The position numbers and the translations under genes were made by a program. 59,966 nucleotides of DNA, from contig JAFLSX010000005.1 in assembly GCA_022510705.1 (NCBI GenBank), positions 1-59,966 on the forward strand, in the 5' to 3' direction. The notes under the pieces are model-generated. The model had not been told where the DNA came from and ran no database searches. It saw only the letters and a program-made list of their open reading frames with translations. Position 1 is the stretch's first letter; each line of letters starts with the position of its first letter. This document shows, piece after piece, positions 24,986 to 33,211 of this stretch. Origin of the DNA: Lachnospiraceae bacterium. GTDB lineage: Bacteria > Bacillota > Clostridia > Lachnospirales > Lachnospiraceae.

Positions 24986-26158
24986 ATGGATAACAATAAC
25001 AGACGTACCGGTGCAAAAGAGTCGTCTAAAACGAATGTGTCTAAGAAGGCGCAGAACCGAAAAAAAAGCAAAATGGTCATCTTCGGTGTGGAAATTCTGG
25101 TTCTGGTATTATTGATAGGTGCCCTCTGGATTTTACGGGATTTCGGGATCAACAAGGCGAATACGCAGCCGGATGGTTCAAGCGGCAATGGATTTTTGAT
25201 GCAGCTGGACTTTAATGAAGCGGATATTGCTATTAATAAAGAAGTTGAAGATAACGAAGTTATGCAAGGCTACCGCAATATTGCATTATTTGGTGTGGAT
25301 TCCAGATCGGGAGCCCTTACCAAGGGGACTTTGAGTGACGCGATCATCATTGCTTCTATCAATCTGGATACCGGAGACATCAAACTGGTCAGCGTATACC
25401 GTGATACTTATTTGAATTTGTGCCGTGATACCGACAACGATCCGTCAAATGACAAGTATTGGAAGTGCAATAGCGCCTACAGTAACGGTGGTGCGGAACA
25501 GGCTGTCAGGATGTTAAATATGAATCTGGATATGGATATTCAGGATTTTGTGACTGTGGGATTTGAAGGGTTGACAGCTACGATTGATGCGCTGGGCGGC
25601 GTTTATGTGGATGTGGATGAGGAAGAGTTACGGCATATCAACAGTTATCAGGAGACCATGGCCGAGGACATGCATATCTCTTATACGCCGGTGACCACCA
25701 CTGGCTATCAGCTGTTAAACGGTCTGCAGGCAACGGCCTACTGCCGGATTCGTTATAAGACCGGCAATGACTTTGCAAGAGCCGCATCCCAGAGAGAAGT
25801 GATTCAGGCCATTGCAGATAAAGCAAAAAAGGCGGATTTAAAGACGCTGGTAGATGTGGTTGACGCTGTGGCTCCGTATGTGTATACATCGTTCAGTAAG
25901 GAAGAGATCATCGGGCTGCTGGGGGATATTGCCAAATATAGTATTGTGGATCAAGCCGGTTTCCCGAAAGATGATATGAGGGGTGCCAGCACGTTGGGTT
26001 CTGCAGGCAGCTGTGTCTATCCCATCAATTTGGATGATAATGTAAAATGGCTGCATGAATATCTCTTTGAAGAAGAGGATTATCAACCCTCTGCACGGGT
26101 ACTGGAATATTCCCGCGTGGTGCATGATTTTGTATCCAAGTATGTAAATATTGATTAG
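24986..26158 (+). CDS. LytR-CpsA-Psr (LCP) family glycopolymer ligase
   Basis: 390-residue type II membrane protein: a basic cytoplasmic N-terminus, a helix (about 31-50, MVIFGVEILVLVLLIGALWI) and an extracytoplasmic LCP domain. Conserved LCP residues appear in FGVDSRSG, LSDAIIIASIN and VSVYRDTYLNL, and in the later ATAYCRIRYKTGNDFARA, RQ-like helix. LCP enzymes transfer undecaprenyl-diphosphate-linked polymers such as teichoic acid, capsule or rhamnan to peptidoglycan, so this is the likely attachment step for a polymer of this locus. AAGGAGAT precedes ATG 24986. It lies between two intrinsic terminators and therefore forms its own transcription unit, with the GATACAAA repeat upstream. Confidence 0.92.
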   Translation: MDNNNRRTGAKESSKTNVSKKAQNRKKSKMVIFGVEILVLVLLIGALWILRDFGINKANTQPDGSSGNGFLMQLDFNEADIAINKEVEDNEVMQGYRNIALFGVDSRSGALTKGTLSDAIIIASINLDTGDIKLVSVYRDTYLNLCRDTDNDPSNDKYWKCNSAYSNGGAEQAVRMLNMNLDMDIQDFVTVGFEGLTATIDALGGVYVDVDEEELRHINSYQETMAEDMHISYTPVTTTGYQLLNGLQATAYCRIRYKTGNDFARAASQREVIQAIADKAKKADLKTLVDVVDAVAPYVYTSFSKEEIIGLLGDIAKYSIVDQAGFPKDDMRGASTLGSAGSCVYPINLDDNVKWLHEYLFEEEDYQPSARVLEYSRVVHDFVSKYVNID

Positions 26159-26167
26159 AATCGGATA

Positions 26168-26196
26168 TTGATAAATGGCCGATAATAGATTAAAAT
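26168..26196 (+). promoter_or_regulatory. possible promoter just upstream of a terminator
   Basis: TTGATA (26168-26173), 17 bases, TAAAAT (26191-26196): five of six matches in each hexamer. The predicted start near 26203 falls only about 9 bases before the hairpin at 26212. The surrounding sequence is AT-rich, so chance is possible. Confidence 0.35.
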
Positions 26197-26211
26197 AAAT
26201 AATTGTAAGGC

Positions 26212-26239
26212 AAAAGGAGCCGTTATGCGGCTCCTTTTT
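26212..26239 (+). terminator. intrinsic terminator between the LCP gene and glmS
   Basis: AAAAGGAGCCG (26212-26222), a 5-base loop TTATG and CGGCTCCTTTTT (26228-26239) form a perfect stem whose 3' arm runs into the T tract. The A-run on the 5' side makes it possibly bidirectional. Confidence 0.9.
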
Positions 26240-26304
26240 AAGAATACCCGCATATAATGCATTGAGAAAGGTGTCGGGGTAAAAGTCGGCAGACAGGTGA
26301 AAAC

Positions 26305-28131
26305 ATGTGTGGAATTGTAGGATATATCGGAAGTAGGGAGGCAGCTCCCATTGTACTGGACGGCCTCTCCAAACTGGAATACAGAGGTTATGATTCGGCC
26401 GGGCTGGCAATATTAAATAACGGAGAAATTCAAATCACAAAGGCTGTAGGAAGGTTAAAAGTACTGGAGAACCTTACCCACGGAGGAGAAACCATGCCGG
26501 GCAGTGCGGGCATCGGACATACCCGCTGGGCAACCCACGGAGCTCCCAGTGATATGAATTCCCATCCTCATTTTAACAAAGAGGGAACGATTGCCGTAGT
26601 ACATAACGGCATTATAGAGAACTATATTGCGCTTAAGAAGAAAATGCAGGATAAGGGCTATGAGTTTGTATCAGAAACGGATACAGAGGTGCTGGCTCAT
26701 CTACTGGATTATTACTATAAGGGAAATCCGCTGGAGGCCATTACCAAGGTTCTGCACCGTGTGGAAGGTTCCTATGCCTTGGGGATTCTTTTTGCAGAGC
26801 ATCCGGGGGATATTTATGCGGTACGCAAGGACAGTCCGCTGATTGCGGGACAAAATGATGATGGCTGCTTTATTGCATCCGATGTTCCTGCTATTTTAAA
26901 ATACACCAGAACGGTATACTATGTGGATAATCAGGAAGTAGTAAGATTATCCGGGGATAAGTTGTATTTTTATTCCGTGGACGGTGAAGAACTGAACAAA
27001 GAAGCTGTAACGATCGATTGGGATGCCAATGCGGCGGAAAAAGAGGGCTATGAGCATTTTATGCTGAAGGAAATATACGAACAGCCTAAAACCGTGACGG
27101 ATACTGTTTCTCCCAGAGTCAAAAACGGGGAAATCGTGATTGAAGAATTGAATATGACGGATGAGGAACTGCAAAATATAAAACGGATTCATATTGTGGC
27201 TTGCGGTTCGGCTTATCATACGGGAGTTGCTGCCAAATATATTTTTGAAGGTCTGGTAAGGATTCCGGTGGAGGTGGACGTGGCTTCCGAATTTCGTTAT
27301 CGAAGTCCTATTCTGCAGGAAGGTTCCATGGTAATTGTTATCAGCCAGTCGGGAGAGACGGCGGATACACTGGCTGCCCTGCGGGAGGCAAAAAAGCAGG
27401 GTTACAAGGTACTGGGCATTGTGAATGTGGTGGGCAGCTCTATCGCAAGAGAGGCGGACAATGTAATGTATACATGGGCGGGGCCGGAAATAGCCGTAGC
27501 CACTACCAAAGCCTACAGCGCCCAGCTCTCGGCACTCTATCTGTTGGCTATGAAATTAGGCAGGGCCAGAGGCACTATCGGGGATGAGTTGTTTGGAGAA
27601 CTGCTGGAAGATTTGCGGAAACTGCCAAACCAGATAGAATTGCTGTTGGGACAAAAACAGAAGATCCAGCGGTTTGCGAACCGCTATGTAGGAGCCAAAG
27701 ACATTTTCTTTGTCGGAAGAGGGATTGATTATGCGATCTCTCTGGAAGGCTCGCTGAAACTAAAAGAAACATCCTATGTACATTCGGAAGCATATCCTGC
27801 CGGAGAACTGAAACATGGTCCTATTTCTCTGATCGAGGACGGGACTTTGGTTGTGGCGGTATCCACGCAGCCCATGCTATATCAAAAGACGATCAGCAAT
27901 ATGGTGGAAGTAAAGGCAAGAGGTGCCTTTGTTATGGCGGTTACCTGTGAGGGCAATAAGGCCATAGAAAAAGCGGCGGACTATGTATTATACATACCGG
28001 AGAGTAATCCGTATTTTGCAAATTCTCTGGCCATTATTCCGCTGCAGTTGTTCAGCTATTATGTAGCCGTGGGTAAGGGCTGCGATGTGGATAAACCCAG
28101 AAATCTGGCAAAATCCGTGACCGTGGAGTAA
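26305..28131 (+). CDS. glmS: glutamine-fructose-6-phosphate aminotransferase GlmS
   Basis: 608-residue cytosolic enzyme making glucosamine-6-phosphate, entry point to UDP-GlcNAc. The N-terminal glutaminase starts MCGIVGYIGSREAAP with Cys2 as nucleophile, and has GHTRWATHGAP. Two SIS domains follow, with HIVACGSAYHTG, VIVISQSGETADTL and SYVHSEAYPAGELKHGP, and the end KPRNLAKSVTVE is the conserved C-terminal tail. AGGTGA precedes ATG 26305. A TATAAT at 26253-26258 might be its -10 but has no good -35. Only 65 bases separate the terminator from the start, too few for a glmS ribozyme, and none is seen. UDP-GlcNAc is needed for both the Pse and PglF/PglE pathways encoded nearby. Confidence 0.96.
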   Translation: MCGIVGYIGSREAAPIVLDGLSKLEYRGYDSAGLAILNNGEIQITKAVGRLKVLENLTHGGETMPGSAGIGHTRWATHGAPSDMNSHPHFNKEGTIAVVHNGIIENYIALKKKMQDKGYEFVSETDTEVLAHLLDYYYKGNPLEAITKVLHRVEGSYALGILFAEHPGDIYAVRKDSPLIAGQNDDGCFIASDVPAILKYTRTVYYVDNQEVVRLSGDKLYFYSVDGEELNKEAVTIDWDANAAEKEGYEHFMLKEIYEQPKTVTDTVSPRVKNGEIVIEELNMTDEELQNIKRIHIVACGSAYHTGVAAKYIFEGLVRIPVEVDVASEFRYRSPILQEGSMVIVISQSGETADTLAALREAKKQGYKVLGIVNVVGSSIAREADNVMYTWAGPEIAVATTKAYSAQLSALYLLAMKLGRARGTIGDELFGELLEDLRKLPNQIELLLGQKQKIQRFANRYVGAKDIFFVGRGIDYAISLEGSLKLKETSYVHSEAYPAGELKHGPISLIEDGTLVVAVSTQPMLYQKTISNMVEVKARGAFVMAVTCEGNKAIEKAADYVLYIPESNPYFANSLAIIPLQLFSYYVAVGKGCDVDKPRNLAKSVTVE

Positions 28132-28175
28132 AAACGGATTTCTGAGATTGGGGATAAAAGCAAGAAGGGTAGAGT

Positions 28176-29207
28176 ATGTGGGAATGTCATTTTGCCAATG
28201 AGCCGGTAGATTTTAAGTTGTTCTGGCTGCGGTTTTATCAAAAATTGGGCATCCTTTGCATGGGTATCCTGATTGGGGGGCTGCTTGTAGGCGGCGGGTA
28301 TTTTGTAAAGCATACCCTGTTTGCCCCCCAGCCGGAATATGCGGTGGAGGCGGAAACTTATCTGGAATATATTCTCAGGGAGGACGAGCCCATAGGCTGG
28401 GTCGCTTTCACGGCCCCGGCATGGAATGCAATCCTCCACTCCCAGGAGTTTATGGAGGATATCATGTCCCAACTGGACGGGACAGTCACAGTTGAAGAAC
28501 TGCAGGAAGCAATAAAAGATGTATTGATTCCGGATTCCCGGATCATTAAGACTACGGTGGTAACCTCGGACCCGGAGCGCGCTCTGGCGATAAGCCGAGC
28601 GCTTCAGACGGCAATTGCTAATTTTGCGGACAAGCAGCGGGAGATTGAATCCACCCGCAGGATCTCAGATCCCGATCAGGCAAAGCGGGTGCTTGTGGAT
28701 GACCGCACACTGCGCGCCGGTCTGTTCGGGATGATCCTGGGCGGCTGCACCGCTCTGTTTGGTATTTGCTTCTTTCTTGCGTTGGATGATACGGTACGGG
28801 TACCGGAAACTTTTGAAAAAAGATATCAGATTCCCATGCTGGGAACTTTGGGCATGAAAGAGATAGGGGCAAACCTGCAGTATCTTTTCAAGGATAAAAA
28901 GCGGATTGCAGTCACAGGAATGGAAGGCGTTTCTGTGGAAGAAGCTGCTTTTTCCCTGCAACAGTTATTACCCACCGGGGCAGATCTGTCTCTTTTGCCT
29001 GTAGATATGGATGAGACAGAGAATCTGCGTGATTCGGAGGGCTTGATCTTGGTAGTGGGAGCAGGCGTTCATTCCGGTAAAGCGATTGAACATCAGATCG
29101 GCTTTCTTAAAAAGCAGGGAGTGGCGGTTACGGCGGCTCTTTTGTGGGGGCCGGAGGAAAAGCTGTTGAAGCGTTATTATGGACTAAAAAAAGCAAAACG
29201 GAGATAG
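28176..29207 (+). CDS. polysaccharide co-polymerase-like membrane protein with degenerate kinase-like tail
   Basis: 343 residues. One helix at about 24-46, an extracytoplasmic region (about 50-170) ending in SDPERALAISRALQTAIANFADKQREIESTRR, and a second helix at about 175-202 (LRAGLFGMILGGCTALFGICFFLAL), the two-helix layout of Wzz/CapA/YveK-type chain-length regulators. The cytoplasmic tail (about 225-343) reads like a Rossmann/BY-kinase fold (RIAVTGMEGVSVEEAA, GLILVVGAGVHSGKAI) but has no intact Walker A Gly-x4-Gly-Lys-Ser/Thr. GAAGGG is 6 bases before ATG 28176. It heads the polymerase and glycosyltransferase block, where control of chain length is expected. Confidence 0.65.
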   Translation: MWECHFANEPVDFKLFWLRFYQKLGILCMGILIGGLLVGGGYFVKHTLFAPQPEYAVEAETYLEYILREDEPIGWVAFTAPAWNAILHSQEFMEDIMSQLDGTVTVEELQEAIKDVLIPDSRIIKTTVVTSDPERALAISRALQTAIANFADKQREIESTRRISDPDQAKRVLVDDRTLRAGLFGMILGGCTALFGICFFLALDDTVRVPETFEKRYQIPMLGTLGMKEIGANLQYLFKDKKRIAVTGMEGVSVEEAAFSLQQLLPTGADLSLLPVDMDETENLRDSEGLILVVGAGVHSGKAIEHQIGFLKKQGVAVTAALLWGPEEKLLKRYYGLKKAKRR

Positions 29208-29209
29208 CT

Positions 29210-30001
29210 ATGAAGGTAGAGCTGTTGGTCTCGGCGTTAAATCAGGATCCTAAGGAACTGGCGGAGAAAATGCATATCACCTCCGATGCCGTTATCATTA
29301 ACCAGTGCGATAAGGACGGACAGGAAGAATTTCTCAGGCAGGGAAGGAGGATCCGCTGCTTTAGCTTTGCGGAACGAGGCGTGGGCAGAAGCCGTAACCA
29401 TGCACTTGAAAAGGCAGAGGGAGACATCTGCCTTTTTGCGGATGAAGATATCTGCTACTGTGAGGGCTATGAGCAATCGGTTTTAGAGGCTTTTAGCGCG
29501 TATCCGCAGGCGGATATGCTGCTGTTCAATGTGCAGGCAGCACCTGGGCGGGAAACCTATCATACGGAGAGTCCCGGGAGGGTGCATTGGTACAACTGCG
29601 GAAGGTATCCTACCTATAGCTTTGGACTGCGCAGGAAAGTACTGGAAAAAAGCGGTGTTCGCTTCTCCCTGTTATTTGGCGGCGGCGCCAAATACAGTAA
29701 TGGGGAGGACAGCCTGTTTATCAGGGATATCCTAAAAAAAGGCTATAAGATTTATCGGGTACCTGTGGACATTGGCAGGGAAATGGAGAGACCCTCCACT
29801 TGGTTTCAGGGCTACAATGATAAGTTCTTTTTTGATAGGGGTGTGCTCTATGCCTTTTTATACGGTCCCTTAGCGGGACTGATGGCATGGCGTTTTTTGC
29901 TTGCTCATAGAAGCGTGTTGTGTCAGGAAAAGTCGGTGAGAGAAGCTCACGTGTTGATGAAAAGAGGAATCGAGGAAGGCAGGAAGGAAAAGAGGGCATG
30001 A
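29210..30001 (+). CDS. GT2-like (GT-A fold) glycosyltransferase
   Basis: 263 residues. MKVELLVSALNQDPKEL is the first strand; SFAERGVGRSRNHALEKAEGD and LFADEDICYCEGYE give the nucleotide-sugar site with an acidic D-E-D metal motif near residues 79-84; EDSLFIRDILKKGYKIYRVP near 180 contains the usual acidic base region. It is shorter than typical GT2 enzymes, with one hydrophobic stretch near the C-terminus. GGAG (29200-29203) is 6 bases before ATG 29210; a longer frame from 29144 lies inside the previous gene. It overlaps the polymerase gene by ATGA. Donor and acceptor unknown. Confidence 0.75.
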   Translation: MKVELLVSALNQDPKELAEKMHITSDAVIINQCDKDGQEEFLRQGRRIRCFSFAERGVGRSRNHALEKAEGDICLFADEDICYCEGYEQSVLEAFSAYPQADMLLFNVQAAPGRETYHTESPGRVHWYNCGRYPTYSFGLRRKVLEKSGVRFSLLFGGGAKYSNGEDSLFIRDILKKGYKIYRVPVDIGREMERPSTWFQGYNDKFFFDRGVLYAFLYGPLAGLMAWRFLLAHRSVLCQEKSVREAHVLMKRGIEEGRKEKRA

Positions 30002-31080
30002 TTCTTTACCTGAGCTTGACGGCGACAGTGCTCGTCTTGTCTGTTTTTGTGAACAATCAAATCAAGTCGGGTCCCGGCATTGTATTAAGGCAGCAGCTAT
30101 GCAGCTATGTGTTGCTTACGGGCATGTTTCTTTTGCTTGCCGGCGTATCTGCCTGTCGCTTAGGCGTGGGAAATGACTATGGAGAATATCTCCAGATTTT
30201 TACAGATATCTCGCAGGGCCGGCATGTTTCCACGGAAATCGGCTTTAATGCAGTGGTTTTGCTGGTACAGTATTTCTTTGGTACGGGTGAGGTATCTGCA
30301 AGGATCCTCTTTGCAGTTTTCGCATGCGGAACGGTCTTCTTTTTCCTGCGTGCCATCTACGACCAGAGCAAATGGTTTTGGTATTCCCTGTTCTTGTTTA
30401 TGATGCAGGGATATTTCTTTAACAGTATGACCCAGGTACGATACTACTTCGTACTGTCCATTGCCCTGTATTCCATGAAATTTGTGCTGCAAAAACGTTG
30501 GGGTAGTTTTTTGTTCTGGATATTGTTTGCATCATTGTTCCATAAGACAGTGCTTTTGGTGCTGCCGGTGTATTTTGCCGCTACCTGGGCATGGAAGAAA
30601 TGGCATGCACTGCCGATAGCGGGATTTTGTGCAACTCTTTTGATATTTCCCGAATTTTACCGCAGACTGATATTTTTAATCTATCCTTTTTATGAAAATT
30701 CTATTTTTGATACCGGGACGACATCCTTGACAAATATTGTAAAATGTTTAGGTGTGTTGGTTTTATGCCTTTTGTATTATAAACAGGCGATCAAGGGGGA
30801 TGCGGCGAATCGGTTTTATTTTTTTCTTAATATCGGCGCCCTGCTTTTGTATGTATGCTGCTCCTTTATACCGGTGGTCTCCAGGGTAGGCTATTATATG
30901 AATATTTCCAATCTGTTTCTGATTCCGCGAGTTCTTAAAAAGATACCGGATAGGAAACAGAGATTGTTTTTTTCGGCAGCTACAGCAGCGGCGTTCGTGT
31001 TGTACTTTGCCGCATTTCTTTATAAGGCATATGGGACGGACATCCGCCTGTTACCCTATACGGATTGGATCTTCCACTGA
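29998..31080 (+). CDS. EpsG/Wzy-type polysaccharide polymerase
   Basis: 360-residue integral membrane protein with about ten helices. The N-terminal RLGVGNDYGEYLQIF near residues 56-70 is the typical EpsG-family motif (R-x-G-x-x-D-Y-x-x-Y), and SMTQVRYYFVLSIALYSMKF follows near 143. EpsG proteins are thought to polymerise repeat units on the outer face of the membrane, like Wzy. AGAGGGC sits directly before ATG 29998, which overlaps the previous stop. Together with the co-polymerase-like protein (28176) and the ABC flippase (35536) it suggests a repeat-unit pathway separate from Wzm/Wzt. Confidence 0.82.
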   Translation: MILYLSLTATVLVLSVFVNNQIKSGPGIVLRQQLCSYVLLTGMFLLLAGVSACRLGVGNDYGEYLQIFTDISQGRHVSTEIGFNAVVLLVQYFFGTGEVSARILFAVFACGTVFFFLRAIYDQSKWFWYSLFLFMMQGYFFNSMTQVRYYFVLSIALYSMKFVLQKRWGSFLFWILFASLFHKTVLLVLPVYFAATWAWKKWHALPIAGFCATLLIFPEFYRRLIFLIYPFYENSIFDTGTTSLTNIVKCLGVLVLCLLYYKQAIKGDAANRFYFFLNIGALLLYVCCSFIPVVSRVGYYMNISNLFLIPRVLKKIPDRKQRLFFSAATAAAFVLYFAAFLYKAYGTDIRLLPYTDWIFH

Positions 31081-31103
31081 TTAAAAGGCAGGAGAGGAAG
31101 CAT

Positions 31104-31907
31104 ATGGAAGACTGCAGCTTTTCGATTATTGTGGTCTGCTTGAATGCGGGAGATAAGCTGAAGCAGACGGTCAACAGCATATGGAAACAGAACTATGAAA
31201 ACTACGAGATCCTGGTAAAGGACGGAGGCAGCACCGACGGTTCTATAGAGGCTATCTTAGGTCAGGCGGAAGGCCGGGATGGATTGAAGTTGGTCAAGGA
31301 GGCGGACGGTGGCATCTATGAAGCCATGAATCAGGCAATCTTGCATGCAACCGGGGACTATGTACTGTTTCTAAACTGCGGGGACAGCTTTGCAGCGGAT
31401 GATGTGCTGCAAAAAACCGCGGCGTATATACAGGGTGATCCGGGCAAAGGTATCTATTACGGAGATACCTTTTGGGAGCAGACCGGTGTGACTGCCATGT
31501 CACCGAAAAGCATCACGCCCTTTATCTGCTATCGAAATATTCCCTGCCATCAGTCTTGCTTTTACGATAGAGCATTATTTGCCGAAAAGTCTTATGATAC
31601 TGTCTATCGGATCCGGGCAGATTATGATCATTTCCTTTGGTGTGTATTAAAGCGGGGAATCTCACCGGCGTACATGGGCTTTACGGTGGCAAGCTATGAA
31701 GGCGGCGGTTTTTCGGAAAGTAAGGAAAATAAGAAAAAAAGTAAGGTGGAGCATAAAAAGATCACGGGCGGTTATCTGTCTAAAGGACAGCTGTTTTGTT
31801 ATAGAGCATATATGGTATGCAGCCTGGCACCGCTGCGAAGGTGGATGGCGGAGAGCAAGACCTTTTCCGGTCTGTATCAAAAATTGAAGGCGAGGTGGTA
31901 CGGATGA
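31104..31907 (+). CDS. GT2 family glycosyltransferase
   Basis: 267 residues, WcaA-like GT2 with CSFSIIVVCLNAGDKL, the acidic VKDGGSTDGSIEAI near residue 40, EADGGIYEAMNQAI near 75 and FLNCGD near 96 in place of a classical D-x-D. Such GEADGGIYDAMNKG-type motifs are common in capsule glycosyltransferases. No membrane helix is obvious. AGGAGAGGAAG precedes ATG 31104, and the gene overlaps the following GT4 gene by ATGA. Donor and acceptor unknown. Confidence 0.85.
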   Translation: MEDCSFSIIVVCLNAGDKLKQTVNSIWKQNYENYEILVKDGGSTDGSIEAILGQAEGRDGLKLVKEADGGIYEAMNQAILHATGDYVLFLNCGDSFAADDVLQKTAAYIQGDPGKGIYYGDTFWEQTGVTAMSPKSITPFICYRNIPCHQSCFYDRALFAEKSYDTVYRIRADYDHFLWCVLKRGISPAYMGFTVASYEGGGFSESKENKKKSKVEHKKITGGYLSKGQLFCYRAYMVCSLAPLRRWMAESKTFSGLYQKLKARWYG

Positions 31908-33199
31908 AGGTTTTGTGGCTCTGCAATCTGATGCCGCCTGTGATAGCGGAGGCATTGAAGCTGCCTGCAAGCAATAAGGAAGGCTGGATAAGCGGCCTTT
32001 TGGCGGAATGGAAACGGCATCGGGAGGAATCGGGTATCGAGCTGGGTATCTGCTTTCCCCTGACACCGGGGAGTTTGCCGAATAAGATGCCGCCTAAAGG
32101 GGATATACCCATTACCGGAGAGGTGGAGGGAATCTCTTTTTATGGCTTTTTTGAGGATACTGTAAGACCGGAACGTTATGATGCAGATTTGGAGAAGCAG
32201 CTTACCAACATCCTGAAGAGCTTTGTGCCCGATCTGGTGCATGTTTTCGGTACGGAATATCCGCATGCCCTGGCCATGGCAAAATGTATTGATAGCAGAA
32301 GACTTTTAGTAGGAATCCAGGGACTGTGCAGCCGGATTGCAGACTGTTACGGTGCGGGACTGCCTGGGTGGGTGCAGAAACGCTTCCTGCTGAGGGATCT
32401 GTTAAAAAGAGATAATATTGCCGGGCAACAGAAAAAATTCCTGCGGCGGGGTAAAATGGAGATACAGTGTCTGCAGCTTGCATCTTACATTACCGGCAGA
32501 ACTGCATGGGACAGAGCTGCGGTAAAGGAGATCAACCCCGGTGCCGAGTACTATGAAATGAATGAAACTCTGCGTCCGGATTTTTATGAGGCACGCTGGG
32601 ATAGGGAAAAATGTGAAGCCTACAGTATTTTCCTAAGTCAGGGCAACTACCCTCTAAAAGGACTGCATCTTCTCATAAAAGCACTGCCAAGAATCAAAGA
32701 GCAATATCCGCAAGTGAAGGTTTATGTGGCAGGAGATGTGATTACCCGATATGAGACCTTAAAGAATAAATTAAAGATTGGTTCCTATGGACAGTATTGC
32801 AGGAAATTGATTCATAAATACAAATTAGAGAATACAGTATGTTTTGTGGGACCGCTAAGCAGCCTTAAAATGCGGGACCGCTACTTACAGAGCCATGTAT
32901 TTTTATCTGCTTCCGTATTGGAAAACTCTTCTAATTCGGTGGGGGAGGCCATGTTGCTTGGGATGCCGGTGGTAAGCTCTGATGTGGGGGGAATCGCCAG
33001 TCTGCTTACAGACAAAAGGGAAGGACTTTTATATCCCTGTATGGATGAGAAGGCATTGGCAGAGGCAGTATGTCGGATGTTTGGTGAGGATGATTTTGCC
33101 ATGGAATGTGCAAAAAGGGCCAGAGAGCGTGCTTTAAAAACCCATGATTCCGAAAGCAATTATAACAGACTGTTAGAAATCTACAATACGCTTTTATAA
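31904..33199 (+). CDS. GT4 family glycosyltransferase (GT-B fold)
   Basis: 431 residues. N-terminal acceptor domain starting MKVLWLCNLMPP, with LVHVFGTEYPHALA near residue 115. The C-terminal donor domain has LSQGNYPLKGLHLLIKALP near 243 and the E-x7-E region SNSVGEAMLLGMPVVSSDVGG near 345, usual for retaining GT4 enzymes. ATG 31904 overlaps the stop of the GT2 gene and is preceded by GAGGTGG. An upstream in-frame extension from 31817 lies within the GT2 gene and is not used. Probably adds one sugar of the repeat unit. Confidence 0.87.
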   Translation: MKVLWLCNLMPPVIAEALKLPASNKEGWISGLLAEWKRHREESGIELGICFPLTPGSLPNKMPPKGDIPITGEVEGISFYGFFEDTVRPERYDADLEKQLTNILKSFVPDLVHVFGTEYPHALAMAKCIDSRRLLVGIQGLCSRIADCYGAGLPGWVQKRFLLRDLLKRDNIAGQQKKFLRRGKMEIQCLQLASYITGRTAWDRAAVKEINPGAEYYEMNETLRPDFYEARWDREKCEAYSIFLSQGNYPLKGLHLLIKALPRIKEQYPQVKVYVAGDVITRYETLKNKLKIGSYGQYCRKLIHKYKLENTVCFVGPLSSLKMRDRYLQSHVFLSASVLENSSNSVGEAMLLGMPVVSSDVGGIASLLTDKREGLLYPCMDEKALAEAVCRMFGEDDFAMECAKRARERALKTHDSESNYNRLLEIYNTLL

Positions 33200-33211
33200 A
33201 GAGGAGAGGTA

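Noticed and set aside
26159..26304. glmS ribozyme or other riboswitch upstream of glmS
   Set aside because: The space after the terminator is only 65 bases and none of the conserved ribozyme core is visible.
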